64,000 bases of DNA. Source: an uncultured Lachnospiraceae bacterium. GTDB lineage: Bacteria; Bacillota; Clostridia; Lachnospirales; Lachnospiraceae. The stretch lies in contig CAJTPM010000018.1 of NCBI GenBank assembly GCA_910578085.1, forward strand, positions 1-64,000. The letters run 5' to 3'. Below the pieces are notes generated by a model. The model ran no database searches and was not told the DNA's origin. It worked only from the letters and a program-made list of their open reading frames with translations. Shown piece by piece: positions 24,939-33,218 of this stretch. Position 1 is the stretch's first letter. Every line of letters begins with the position of its first letter. Position numbers and translations under genes: made by a program.

Positions 24939-25679
24939 TTATTTTACAGTCACAGAAGTAATATGCGGATTCACACCCTCATACCAGTATAAAAACCCTT
25001 CCGCGTCGATTTTGTCGCCGATATTCAGGCCTTTTACTGCGTTGTAAACGTCAGTGGTATTGTCGCACAGATAGGATTCTACCGTGAAGGTATAGGTTTC
25101 ACCGTCCAGGGATACATTGAAGTACAGATCGTCGCCGTCCTGGCCGGAACCGTCCCAGTTGTACAGGAAGGGAACATCCGCGCCGCTCTCATCCTGACCG
25201 GCTGCTTCCACGGTCAGACCTTTGAAGGAGACGAATTTATTCTGGTGATCGATCAGTTCATCTTTTCCGAGAAGAGAGGTCACATCTTCGGCTTCAGCCA
25301 CATAATTTCCCTCTTCTATCTCAAATGTAGCGTCGATGATCTCCACCTCGCCGGACCACTCAGCCTTGTAACCGGTAACTTTGATCTTGGTGCCTTTCTC
25401 TAACTTTGCATAATCTTCTTCAGAGCATGCCATATTGTAGATGAAATAAGCGCCGTCCTTATCCTGCGTGTATACGGTAGCTTTGTCTTCCCACCAGGAC
25501 TGTTTTGCCTGCACGAAGGTCTCTACGACTACTTCTGTGTCGAGTGCTGCAGCGGCGTATTCCTCATAGGTCATAACGCCCTCGGATTTTGCATCTGCAT
25601 CGCCGTCTGATCCTGAACCGCATCCCACACAGGCGAAGGCCAGAGCCAGAACAAGAAACAGTGACATCAATTTTTTCAT
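24939..25679 (-). CDS. secreted lipoprotein with OB-fold-like domains
   Basis: 246 residues. N-terminal signal peptide KKLMSLFLVLALAFACVGC with a lipobox-like ACVGC, then an acidic linker. The mature part seems to contain two related beta-rich segments: VVVETFVQAKQSWWEDKATV to IKVTGYKAEWSGEVEIIDAT, and FVSFKGLTVEAAGQDESGAD to KIDAEGFLYWYEGVNPHITS. These resemble OB-fold domains seen in Clostridia lipoproteins. It is acidic and surface exposed by prediction; ligand unknown. AGGAGGAAAAGAAA precedes the start. It is convergent with rubrerythrin and separate from the ABC operon upstream by about 230 bp. Confidence 0.75.
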   Translation of the reverse strand: MKKLMSLFLVLALAFACVGCGSGSDGDADAKSEGVMTYEEYAAAALDTEVVVETFVQAKQSWWEDKATVYTQDKDGAYFIYNMACSEEDYAKLEKGTKIKVTGYKAEWSGEVEIIDATFEIEEGNYVAEAEDVTSLLGKDELIDHQNKFVSFKGLTVEAAGQDESGADVPFLYNWDGSGQDGDDLYFNVSLDGETYTFTVESYLCDNTTDVYNAVKGLNIGDKIDAEGFLYWYEGVNPHITSVTVK

Positions 25680-25906
25680 TTTCTTTTCCTCCTCATGTCA
25701 GATATCTTTCCGATATCGTAAACAGATTGATAACTATCGACATAATTATACATGAATTTCGCGGAAAGTCAATCAATTCGCTGTTTCCTGCATCTTTTAT
25801 CGAAAAGTCCCGTGGCATTTCATAGCGCAGGAATGCAGCAGACAGCGCATTTTGAGAGAACATGATGCAAAGTCCTCCTGTTGATTGCCGTTGAATTGAG
25901 ATCCCT

Positions 25907-27535
25907 CTAACTGCGCTTTTTTTCTCTGCGTCTGTTAAAAATCACATAAAGCGCAATCAGACCCCACGCTGCAGCAAGCGTACACAGCAGAGCCACCGCC
26001 GTTTTCGGCAGCGGTCCCAGGTCATTTTTTCCTGAAGCCCCTGCGGCCTGCCTGCTTAACTGATCAAGGTGGTACAGAGAGGCGGTATCCCTGTAGAGGG
26101 TTTCTACATACGCCTCATCCATGGTCTCTCCTCTTCTTGCCGATTTTACACTGCTTTCAATCAGCTGTCCCGCCGCATCCCGGAGAGAAGTGGATCCGTT
26201 AAAGACCGGTGTGGTGAACGTATCATCGATATGAGCAAGCAGCATTTCCACCGCTTTGATCTTTACCGCATAATGTACATTGTTATCCTCACCGCAGGCG
26301 GCCAGATAATTCTGATATGTCTCTGACTCCTGCGCTCCCAAAGTCACCGGAATATAACCTTCCGTCTCGGCATAGGCGATCTGCACCTCATCGGTTAGAA
26401 GATACTGGGCAAACAGCCAGGCGGCCAGCACCTCACCGGAATCTTCCTTATTAAAGATGCAGACGGAAGGACCCTGGGAGATCATCTGCGGATGCTCGGG
26501 ATCAAACTGGGGAACAGGCATCACCGCAGTCTCAAATTCCACTATCTTATCCGCACTGATATCACAGAGTGGAGCGTCCGTTCCCATCCAGGTGGCGCCT
26601 GCCGTGGAATCCACCGCGAAAATACACTGGCCGGCGTTTAAAAAGTTGGCCGGATAGCTGGAAATCTTGAAGGTGGAGAAGGCACCGGTCTCCCCATGTT
26701 TCGCCGCAGTTCTTAAAAGTTCTTCCGTGATGTCATTGAACAGCAGAACCTCTCCCTCCGCCGTGGAGTATCCGGCTTCTTTCTGGCGAAGCTGCTGGAT
26801 CATCATATTATCGGTGGACTTATAAATAAACGGAATTAACACCTTCTGCCCGTTTACCCTGAAATTTCCGTCTGCATCCTGCGCCATGGCAGCTTCAGAG
26901 ACTTCCCAGACAAAATCCCAGGTGAGCATATCGGGCAGCGTATAGCCCAGGGCTTCCACATAAGTTTTATTGATATAACAGGCCTCCGTGGACCGCATGT
27001 AGGGAATGGCATAACAGTGATCCCCGATAATACACTCTTTTAAAAACTGCGGAACGATCTCCTCTGTGGCGGGGGAATCAAACCGCACTTCGCTTCCGCC
27101 CAGACCATATTTCTCATCCTCAAATACTTCCTCTAACGGCACCACAAGATTCACACCTGACAGATAAGTGGCAATGTGGTCCGGGTAGGTAATGCAGACA
27201 TTGGGGGTTGTGCCGGTGGCGATATTTGTGATCACATCGTTGTAGATCTTGCCGTAATCCGTGTAGAGCCGCAGATTTACTTTGATATTGGGATACAATT
27301 TCTCGAAATCATCGATGGCCTTCTCGTAGATCGCAGTCTGCGTCTTGTTGGTATCGTTTTTGGCCCAGAATGTGATCTCATAATTGACGGAAGTATCAAA
27401 TTCTTCCGGCATGGCAAAAGGGGGGAGGCCCTTTTTTCCGTGGCAGCCTGTCAGAAAAAATATCACACAAAGGATAAGAACAATTGCAGGCACACACTTT
27501 CCTGACATCTTTTTCCGATTATTTTTACGCTTCAT
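25907..27535 (-). CDS. sugar ABC transporter substrate-binding lipoprotein with C-terminal membrane helix
   Basis: 542 residues, family 1 extracellular solute-binding protein. Signal peptide with lipobox (VILCVIFFLTGC, Cys near residue 31). The lobe sequence EITFWAKNDTNKTQTAIYEK and NICPDHIATY-like region and later YTDYGKIYNDVITNIATGTT are typical of CUT1 oligosaccharide binders. Oddly, the C-terminus has a second hydrophobic segment (TAVALLCTLAAAWGLIALYV) ending RRREKKRS, which would anchor it at both ends. The true start is the ATG at 27535, overlapping the upstream permease stop by 4 bp; the frame extending to 27754 lies inside that permease. Substrate cannot be told; the binding residues were not compared. 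Confidence 0.9.
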   Translation of the reverse strand: MKRKNNRKKMSGKCVPAIVLILCVIFFLTGCHGKKGLPPFAMPEEFDTSVNYEITFWAKNDTNKTQTAIYEKAIDDFEKLYPNIKVNLRLYTDYGKIYNDVITNIATGTTPNVCITYPDHIATYLSGVNLVVPLEEVFEDEKYGLGGSEVRFDSPATEEIVPQFLKECIIGDHCYAIPYMRSTEACYINKTYVEALGYTLPDMLTWDFVWEVSEAAMAQDADGNFRVNGQKVLIPFIYKSTDNMMIQQLRQKEAGYSTAEGEVLLFNDITEELLRTAAKHGETGAFSTFKISSYPANFLNAGQCIFAVDSTAGATWMGTDAPLCDISADKIVEFETAVMPVPQFDPEHPQMISQGPSVCIFNKEDSGEVLAAWLFAQYLLTDEVQIAYAETEGYIPVTLGAQESETYQNYLAACGEDNNVHYAVKIKAVEMLLAHIDDTFTTPVFNGSTSLRDAAGQLIESSVKSARRGETMDEAYVETLYRDTASLYHLDQLSRQAAGASGKNDLGPLPKTAVALLCTLAAAWGLIALYVIFNRRREKKRS

Positions 27536-28422
27536 CCCTTTGTCCCTCCTCTCGACACACCGTCCATGATCTTTCTGCGGAATGCCAGAAACAGAATGAT
27601 CAACGGGACGGAGATCACCACCACCGCCGCCATCATCGCCGGAACATTTTCCCGCCCGAACCCGTTTTCCCGGATCTCTTGGATGCCGTTGGACACAAGA
27701 AAACAGGCCTGATCGTCGGTGATCAGTCTGGGCCATACATAGGAATTCCAGCATTCGATCACTTTCAGGATCGTTATTGTGACGAGCGTCGGCTTCGATA
27801 TGGGGATCATGACCTTTATGAGATACTTAAAATCCGATGTGCCATCCACCTTTGCCGCCCGGTACAGGCTATCCGGGATCTGTTCAAAGTTTTCCTTTAA
27901 CAGATAGATATAGAAGACAGACATGACAGAAGGCAGGATCAGTCCCTGAAAAGTATTGCGCATGTCAAGATTGGTGATTGTCACAAAGTTGGTGATGATC
28001 ACCAGCTCATTCGGGATCATCATCAAAGACAGAAACCCCACAAAAGCGATCTGTTTTCCCATAAACTGAAGCCTTGCAAAGGCGAAGGCCGCCAGGGTTA
28101 CCACCACTAACATCAACGCAGTGGTACAGAGCGTGAAAAGGGTGGTGTTGAGCAGATACTTCCCAAGGGGCACTGCGGTAAAAGCTTCTTTGTAATTCTC
28201 TAGAGTGGGAGACAGTGTAAAAAATCTGGGAATATACTCCGAGTTATAAGCTCCATAACTTTTCACGGAAGTTAAAACCATCCAGTAAAAGGGAAACAGG
28301 ACGATGAGCGCCCAGAGCCCCAGAAAGAAATAGGTGACGCTGCGCAGCACCTGGTTTTTCATCAGGGTACCCTTTTCAATTTGAGCGTAGGAACGCGCGG
28401 TTTGTTTACTTTGAAGATTCAT
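27532..28422 (-). CDS. sugar ABC transporter permease (MalG/UgpE-like)
   Basis: 296 residues, six predicted helices. The EAA loop that contacts the ATPase is visible as YRAAKVDGTSDFKYLIKVMI with the conserved G and P downstream (PISKPTLVTI). N-terminal helix LRSVTYFFLGLWALIVLFPF. It is the second permease of the CUT1 system, encoded between the other permease and the binding protein. GAGGAAATAAAA precedes the ATG at 28422; a second in-frame ATG 20 codons later is possible. It overlaps the binding-protein gene by 4 bp. Confidence 0.92.
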   Translation of the reverse strand: MNLQSKQTARSYAQIEKGTLMKNQVLRSVTYFFLGLWALIVLFPFYWMVLTSVKSYGAYNSEYIPRFFTLSPTLENYKEAFTAVPLGKYLLNTTLFTLCTTALMLVVVTLAAFAFARLQFMGKQIAFVGFLSLMMIPNELVIITNFVTITNLDMRNTFQGLILPSVMSVFYIYLLKENFEQIPDSLYRAAKVDGTSDFKYLIKVMIPISKPTLVTITILKVIECWNSYVWPRLITDDQACFLVSNGIQEIRENGFGRENVPAMMAAVVVISVPLIILFLAFRRKIMDGVSRGGTKG

Positions 28423-28476
28423 TTTTATTTCCTCACCGGTTCAAAGTGGTATTTGTTTTATCTGTCCTTCCCCTGC

Positions 28477-29445
28477 TCAGTAGTGGACATGTTTTCTGGA
28501 GCTGAGCAGATTGATGCAGGTGATAGTCAGCACGATGATAAACAGTAAAATAGCGGCAGCCGAAGCGTAGGATGGATAGCCGCCGCTGTCCCCATAGAGC
28601 ATGTCATACACATAGCCCACGATCGTGTTCATCCCGGCTGCATTCAGGTTGGTGCCAAAGAGGGCGACCACATCGCTGTATGCCTTAAAAGCGCCGATAA
28701 AACCGGTGATGACCAGATAAGAAATCATGGGGGAGATCATCGGCAGGGTGATTTTTATAAAGATGCGCCATCTGGAAGTGCCGTCCACTCTGGCCGCTTT
28801 ATAATAATCCCGATTGACTGAGGCCAGGGCGCTGGTCAGAATCAGAATCTTGAAGGGCATGACCACCCAGATCGTGTAAAAACAGAGCACAAACATTTTC
28901 GCCCAGTAGGGTCCCTCGATAAAATCCACACTTGTCCCGCCGAAAAAGCGGATCATCAGGTTGATGAACCCGTCGCTGTAGGGGGTTTTCTGAAACAGGA
29001 TCATAAAAACCAGTCCTACGGCCAGCGTGTTGGTCACATAGGGCAGAAAATATACGGTCTGAAAGAGATCACGCAGTGCCCGGATGGAGTTTAATCCCAC
29101 GGAGATGGCAATGGCGATCACAGTGGATAAAGGCACCGTGATCATGACAAGCAGAAACGTATTTTTTAATGCCTGCAGAAAATAGGGATCGTGCAGTACA
29201 TAGGAATAGTTGTAGAGTCCCGTGCCAAAGTAAGTCTGTGATGCCGAATGATACCCCTCCTCAAAAGAATAGACAAAGACGTCGATCAGGGGATATACCA
29301 TAAAAACACCCAGAAAGAGAAGCGCCGGCAGAAGATAGAGCCAGCCGTTCATATTGTTGTTTAACTGTTTTTTACGTTTCATATTGATACCCATCTGTCT
29401 GCCGAAGCAGACGCTGACTTCCGGCTGATATAAAGCCAACGACAA
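28477..29445 (-). CDS. sugar ABC transporter permease (MalF/UgpA-like)
   Basis: 322 residues from a TTG at 29445 that has AGGAGAAGGA at good spacing; in-frame ATGs at 29394 and 29382 (MKRKKQLNNNMNG) are closer to the usual family start but lack a clear site. Six helices, beginning WLYLLPALLFLGVFMVYPLI. EAA loop: YKAARVDGTSRWRIFIKITL followed by PMISPMISYL. First permease of the CUT1 system. The 54-bp gap to the next permease and 50-bp gap from the ATPase indicate one operon. Confidence 0.9.
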   Translation of the reverse strand: MSLALYQPEVSVCFGRQMGINMKRKKQLNNNMNGWLYLLPALLFLGVFMVYPLIDVFVYSFEEGYHSASQTYFGTGLYNYSYVLHDPYFLQALKNTFLLVMITVPLSTVIAIAISVGLNSIRALRDLFQTVYFLPYVTNTLAVGLVFMILFQKTPYSDGFINLMIRFFGGTSVDFIEGPYWAKMFVLCFYTIWVVMPFKILILTSALASVNRDYYKAARVDGTSRWRIFIKITLPMISPMISYLVITGFIGAFKAYSDVVALFGTNLNAAGMNTIVGYVYDMLYGDSGGYPSYASAAAILLFIIVLTITCINLLSSRKHVHY

Positions 29446-29495
29446 AAGTTTTCCTTCTCCTGTTAACGATAGCTGGAAGTATCTTTCTTTTAGAT

Positions 29496-30668
29496 TTATT
29501 TGATTCGAGTCTCCGTATCTTTTGCAAAAAGGAGTACCTTGCGGGGATTAAGCGCAAAGCGGACGGCTCCGCTTCCTGCATCCACATGATACTGTGCACC
29601 GATGATGGAGCGGACCGTAGGATTCAGGGAAGCATTATTATAGGAAAGAACACTGATATCCCGTCCCATCACCTCCACGCCCTTTAACGTACAGCTAAAA
29701 GGGCCATCCTCCTGTACAATAAAGCCTTCCGGCCGAATGCCTACATAGACATCCTGGCGGGCCGCATCGGAGAGGACTTCGGAATTTCCGGCCCCGGAAG
29801 CATTGCCCGCAGATGAAGAGACATCGCCGAAAGACGGCGCCTGCAGTTCCCTCACAGACAGCACTGCCTCTTCCCCGATACAAAGCTGACCGTCCAGCAG
29901 CCTGCCGTGAAAAACATTGATGGGCGGCGTACCCAGAAATTTTGCCACGAACAGGTTGGCCGGATTGTCATAAACATCCTGGGGCCTGCCGATCTGCTGT
30001 ACCACACCATCCTTCATGACAATGATCAGATCGGAGATGCTCATGGCTTCCTCCTGGTCATGGGTGACGAAGATCGTAGTGATCTTTGTCTCCCGCTGGA
30101 TGCGTCTGATCTCCTCTCTGGTCTGAAGCCGCAGGCGGGCGTCCAGATTGGAGAGGGGCTCGTCCAGCAGAAGAACCGACGGATTTTTCACGAGAGCTCT
30201 GGCGATCGCCACCCGCTGCTGCTGGCCGCCGGAGAGTTCCCCTGGCTTTCGCTCCATCAGGTCTTCGATCTGTACGAGACGGGCTGCTTCGTATGCTCTT
30301 TCATTCATCTGCGCCTTCGTGAGCTTATCGTTTCCCTTTAAATTCTCCAGCGGAAAAGTAATATTCTGTTTCACATTCAGATGAGGATAGAGAGCGTAAT
30401 TCTGGAAGACAAGACCGATTCCTCTGTGCTCCGCCGGAAGATCCGTGACATCATCCTCCCCGAAAAAAATTTTCCCTTCCGTGGGCTGTTCCAGCCCGCT
30501 GATCAGGTTTAAGACAGTGCTCTTTCCGCAGCCGGAAGGCCCCAGAAGTCCCACCAGCGTCCCGTCGGGAATTTCAAAAGTAAAATCCTTTACCGCGACC
30601 ACCTCTTCCCGCTTTTTCCTGCCCCGTCCGGGAAACTTTTTCGTCAGATTCTGCAATACAATTTTCAT
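29496..30668 (-). CDS. sugar ABC transporter ATP-binding protein (MsmX/UgpC-like)
   Basis: 390 residues. Walker A GPSGCGKST, signature LSGGQQQRVAIARAL, Walker B VLLLDEPLSNLDARL, switch TIFVTHDQEEAMSISD. A C-terminal regulatory TOBE-type domain (about 245-390) follows, with GRPQDVYDNPANLFVAKFLG at its start. First gene of the operon, followed by two permeases and a binding protein. An ATPase encoded with its own system is less usual in Firmicutes, where one MsmX often serves several importers. The ATG at 30668 is chosen because the upstream extension begins in a promoter -35 box (30723-30728). Confidence 0.93.
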   Translation of the reverse strand: MKIVLQNLTKKFPGRGRKKREEVVAVKDFTFEIPDGTLVGLLGPSGCGKSTVLNLISGLEQPTEGKIFFGEDDVTDLPAEHRGIGLVFQNYALYPHLNVKQNITFPLENLKGNDKLTKAQMNERAYEAARLVQIEDLMERKPGELSGGQQQRVAIARALVKNPSVLLLDEPLSNLDARLRLQTREEIRRIQRETKITTIFVTHDQEEAMSISDLIIVMKDGVVQQIGRPQDVYDNPANLFVAKFLGTPPINVFHGRLLDGQLCIGEEAVLSVRELQAPSFGDVSSSAGNASGAGNSEVLSDAARQDVYVGIRPEGFIVQEDGPFSCTLKGVEVMGRDISVLSYNNASLNPTVRSIIGAQYHVDAGSGAVRFALNPRKVLLFAKDTETRIK

Positions 30669-30698
30669 ATCCCTGTCCCGCCTTTCCTTACTATTCCC

Positions 30699-30728
30699 AT
30701 TATAGACACATTTCGCGCGATATTTCAA
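30699..30728 (-). promoter_or_regulatory. promoter of the CUT1 ABC operon with TCGCGCGA palindrome
   Basis: On the minus strand TTGAAA (30728-30723), 18 nt, TATAAT (30704-30699). The 8-bp palindrome TCGCGCGA (30713-30720) sits in the spacer and could be an operator. No regulator gene is adjacent. Confidence 0.6.
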
Positions 30729-30895
30729 TTATTCTTTTATACTTCCTGCTTTCTTGCTGCCAGAGTTGTTCGTTAGCTTGTGTAGTCCGCCATTGCAGGC
30801 AGATTCATTCCTGTAAACTGCATAATCAGAAGATATTTTTCGACAACCCTGACCTGGCGGCGGGCGTCCGCTAAAAAAATCTGAAAATCAAATCA

Positions 30896-30923
30896 TTTAA
30901 ACCCCGCAGATTCGTTATATACT
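30896..30923 (+). promoter_or_regulatory. possible promoter of the second ECF sigma unit
   Basis: TTTAAA (30896-30901), 16 nt, TATACT (30918-30923). Flanked by an 8-bp inverted repeat, GGGCGTCC (30862-30869) and GGACGCCC (30931-30938). An ECF-type self-promoter could equally lie here. Confidence 0.35.
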
Positions 30924-30953
30924 GATAAGGGGACGCCCTCAGGAGGAATCAAC

Positions 30954-31487
30954 TTGACGCGCGAAGACAGATTGATAAAGAAAATTGAACAGGGGGATAT
31001 CCGGGCGGCGGACGAGCTGATCGGGATATACTACCCTGAGATCCTGCGCTACTGCCTGTGGCATGCGCCGAACCGCGCCTTTGCGGAGGACGCGGCGCAG
31101 GAGACATTTTTGAAGGCGCTGCGCTATTTTGACCGCTACACGCACCGGGGAAAATTTCGGGCGTTTCTCTATCAGATCGCCGCGAATACCTGTATCGATA
31201 TGAGGAGGAAGATCCGTACTGCGGAGACGTCCTTGGAGGAGATGCAGGTGGATCCGGCGAAAGAGGAGACGGGGTACGAGGATGTACAGTCCGATCTGGC
31301 ACTGCGGCAGATGGTGAAGGGCCTGCCGCCAGACCAGCAGGAGATCGTTCTTTTGCGGTTCGGGCAGGATCTGACCATGCGGGAGATCGCGGAGGCGGTA
31401 AACATACCGCTTCGGACCGTACAGACCAGACTGCGCTCTGCGTTAAAAAAACTGAAAAAAGAGGTTGAGAGAGGAGGAGTACAGTGA
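30954..31487 (+). CDS. RNA polymerase ECF-type sigma factor
   Basis: 177 residues. Region 2 in residues 1-75 (ELIGIYYPEILRYCLWHAPN; FAEDAAQETFLKALRYFDRY) and region 4 at 120-175 (LPPDQQEIVLLRFGQDLTMR; EAVNIPLRTVQTRLRSALKK). The start is TTG with AGGAGGAATCAAC upstream. The next gene overlaps by 4 bp (GTGA) and encodes a membrane protein likely to act as anti-sigma; an ABC exporter follows. This layout is common for sigma factors that control resistance to cell-envelope compounds. Confidence 0.9.
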   Translation: MTREDRLIKKIEQGDIRAADELIGIYYPEILRYCLWHAPNRAFAEDAAQETFLKALRYFDRYTHRGKFRAFLYQIAANTCIDMRRKIRTAETSLEEMQVDPAKEETGYEDVQSDLALRQMVKGLPPDQQEIVLLRFGQDLTMREIAEAVNIPLRTVQTRLRSALKKLKKEVERGGVQ

Positions 31488-32254
31488 GAAACGAAGAACT
31501 TGAAAGACAATTGAGAAAGTCATTTCAACAAAGTTACATTACGGCGGATGAAAACAGGCTGAAAAACATACAGATGCTTGCCGGAAGGGAAATACTTCGA
31601 AGGAAAGAGCGGGAGCGTATCTCATTTTCCCGGTTTCTGCTGATGCAGGTAAAATTCATCGGCTGGAAAGTCTGGACGCTGCAACTGTTCTTTTTACTCA
31701 TGATAAGCAGGGCGTTTGTCTCATTATACGGGAGGGAAAATCCACGGTATCTGATCAAACTGTTGGCCTGCCTGTCGATTCTGGTGCTGATGATGGCGCT
31801 GCCCTTTCTCTATCGCTCCGTGCGTTACCGGATGCAGGAAGTGGAGACGGCGAGCCGATTTTCCGCGGTAAAACTGCTGACGGCAAGACTTGTCATGATC
31901 GGAATTGGAGATCTGTTTCTGCTTGGCGGTATTTTTTCGGCTGCTATATGGAAGACCTCTCTGGGGGCGGACAGTGTATTTCTGTCTCTGAGTTTCCCCT
32001 TTCTCTTTGCGGGCAGCGGATGCCTGTATTTGCTGGGACATTGTAAGGCAAAACAGTTTTTGGCGGGCAGTATGGGATTGTGCCTGTTTTTTATCCTGTC
32101 CACTGCATTCGGGCCGGGATATGATGAAACGCCGGCCGGACAGTTTCTGACGCAGAGCCTGCCCGTGATCTGTGGGATGCTTGCGATTTTCTGTATCTGC
32201 CAGTTTCGCTATATTCTGTACCGCTCTACCTATGCGGAGATGCAGATAGCATAG
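31484..32254 (+). CDS. polytopic membrane protein, possible anti-sigma factor
   Basis: 256 residues. A charged cytoplasmic N-terminus (residues 1-55, EELERQLRKSFQQSYITADE) is followed by about six helices (LQLFFLLMISRAFVSLY; LLACLSILVLMMALPFLY; VMIGIGDLFLLGGIFSAAI; and three more). GTG start overlaps the sigma stop by 4 bp. The N-terminal segment resembles sigma-binding regions of membrane anti-sigma factors, and the position supports that role, but there is no zinc-binding HxxxCxxC motif. It could instead be a transport helper. Confidence 0.6.
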   Translation: MRNEELERQLRKSFQQSYITADENRLKNIQMLAGREILRRKERERISFSRFLLMQVKFIGWKVWTLQLFFLLMISRAFVSLYGRENPRYLIKLLACLSILVLMMALPFLYRSVRYRMQEVETASRFSAVKLLTARLVMIGIGDLFLLGGIFSAAIWKTSLGADSVFLSLSFPFLFAGSGCLYLLGHCKAKQFLAGSMGLCLFFILSTAFGPGYDETPAGQFLTQSLPVICGMLAIFCICQFRYILYRSTYAEMQIA

Positions 32255-32332
32255 AAGAGAAAGCGAAGTCCTGGAAAGCAAAACCCGGAAAACAGGTGAT
32301 GCAGGGCCTGATATTTATAGAAAGGAAAAACA

Positions 32333-33214
32333 ATGGAACTGACGATCGAACATGTATCAAAACAATTTAAGGACATAAAAGCGGTGAACAATGTTTCGCT
32401 GCAGATCACTCCCGGCGTGTGGGGGTTGCTTGGAGCAAACGGCGCGGGAAAGACGACGCTTATGCGGATGATTGCGGGCATTATGAAACCGAGCGCCGGT
32501 GAGATCCTGTACGACGGGATCCCTATATCCAGATTGAAGGAAAGCTACCGGGATATCTTCGGCTATCTCCCCCAGGAGTTCGGCTTTTATCCGGAGTTTA
32601 CAGTGAAAGATTACCTGGAATACGTGGCCGTGTTAAAGGGACTGACAAAAAAAGGGGGCAGACAGAAGATCGATGAACTGTTGGAGCGGCTGACGCTGAC
32701 AAAAGTGAGAAATAAAAAGATCGCAAAATTGTCCGGCGGCATGAAAAGACGTGTGGGCATTGCCCAGGCGCTGCTCAATGAGCCGGAAGTACTGATTCTG
32801 GACGAACCCACCAGCGGACTGGATCCCGGGGAACGGGTGCGCTTTAGAAAACTCCTCTCAGAATTTGCCCATGACCGGATCGTTCTGATCTCCACCCATA
32901 TCGTTCCCGATGTGGAATACATCGCGACGGAGAACGCGGTGATGAAGGGCGGGGAACTTCTGGCTGTGGGTACCACGGAGGAACTGGTGAGACTGGTTGA
33001 GAATAAAGTGTGGAGCGCGGAAATTCCGATGAAGAGATTGCCGGAATATGAGCGAAAACTGCAGATCGCGAATATCAGGAACGAGGAGGATGGGTGGATC
33101 TCTATCCGCTATCTGGCAAAAGAACCTGTGGTGGACGGTTCTGTGCCGGCTACGCCCCATCTGGAAGATCTGTATCTGTGGCTGTTTCCACAGGAATCTA
33201 TGGAAAGAAGGTGA
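32333..33214 (+). CDS. ABC transporter ATP-binding protein (exporter type)
   Basis: 293 residues. Walker A GLLGANGAGKTTLMRMI, signature LSGGMKRRVGIAQALLNEPE, Walker B VLILDEPTSGLDPGERVRF, switch His in LISTHIVPDVEY. The region after residue 220 is a variable C-terminal extension. The fold class is that of bacitracin/lantibiotic or Nod-type exporters. A permease gene follows within 5 bp. AGAAAGGAAAAACA precedes the ATG. It probably belongs to one operon with the ECF sigma gene upstream. Confidence 0.93.
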   Translation: MELTIEHVSKQFKDIKAVNNVSLQITPGVWGLLGANGAGKTTLMRMIAGIMKPSAGEILYDGIPISRLKESYRDIFGYLPQEFGFYPEFTVKDYLEYVAVLKGLTKKGGRQKIDELLERLTLTKVRNKKIAKLSGGMKRRVGIAQALLNEPEVLILDEPTSGLDPGERVRFRKLLSEFAHDRIVLISTHIVPDVEYIATENAVMKGGELLAVGTTEELVRLVENKVWSAEIPMKRLPEYERKLQIANIRNEEDGWISIRYLAKEPVVDGSVPATPHLEDLYLWLFPQESMERR

Positions 33215-33218
33215 TCCT

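Noticed and set aside
30669..30728. Upstream start of the MsmX-like ATPase
   Set aside because: It lies in the -35 element of a likely promoter, and the family starts at MKIVLQNL.
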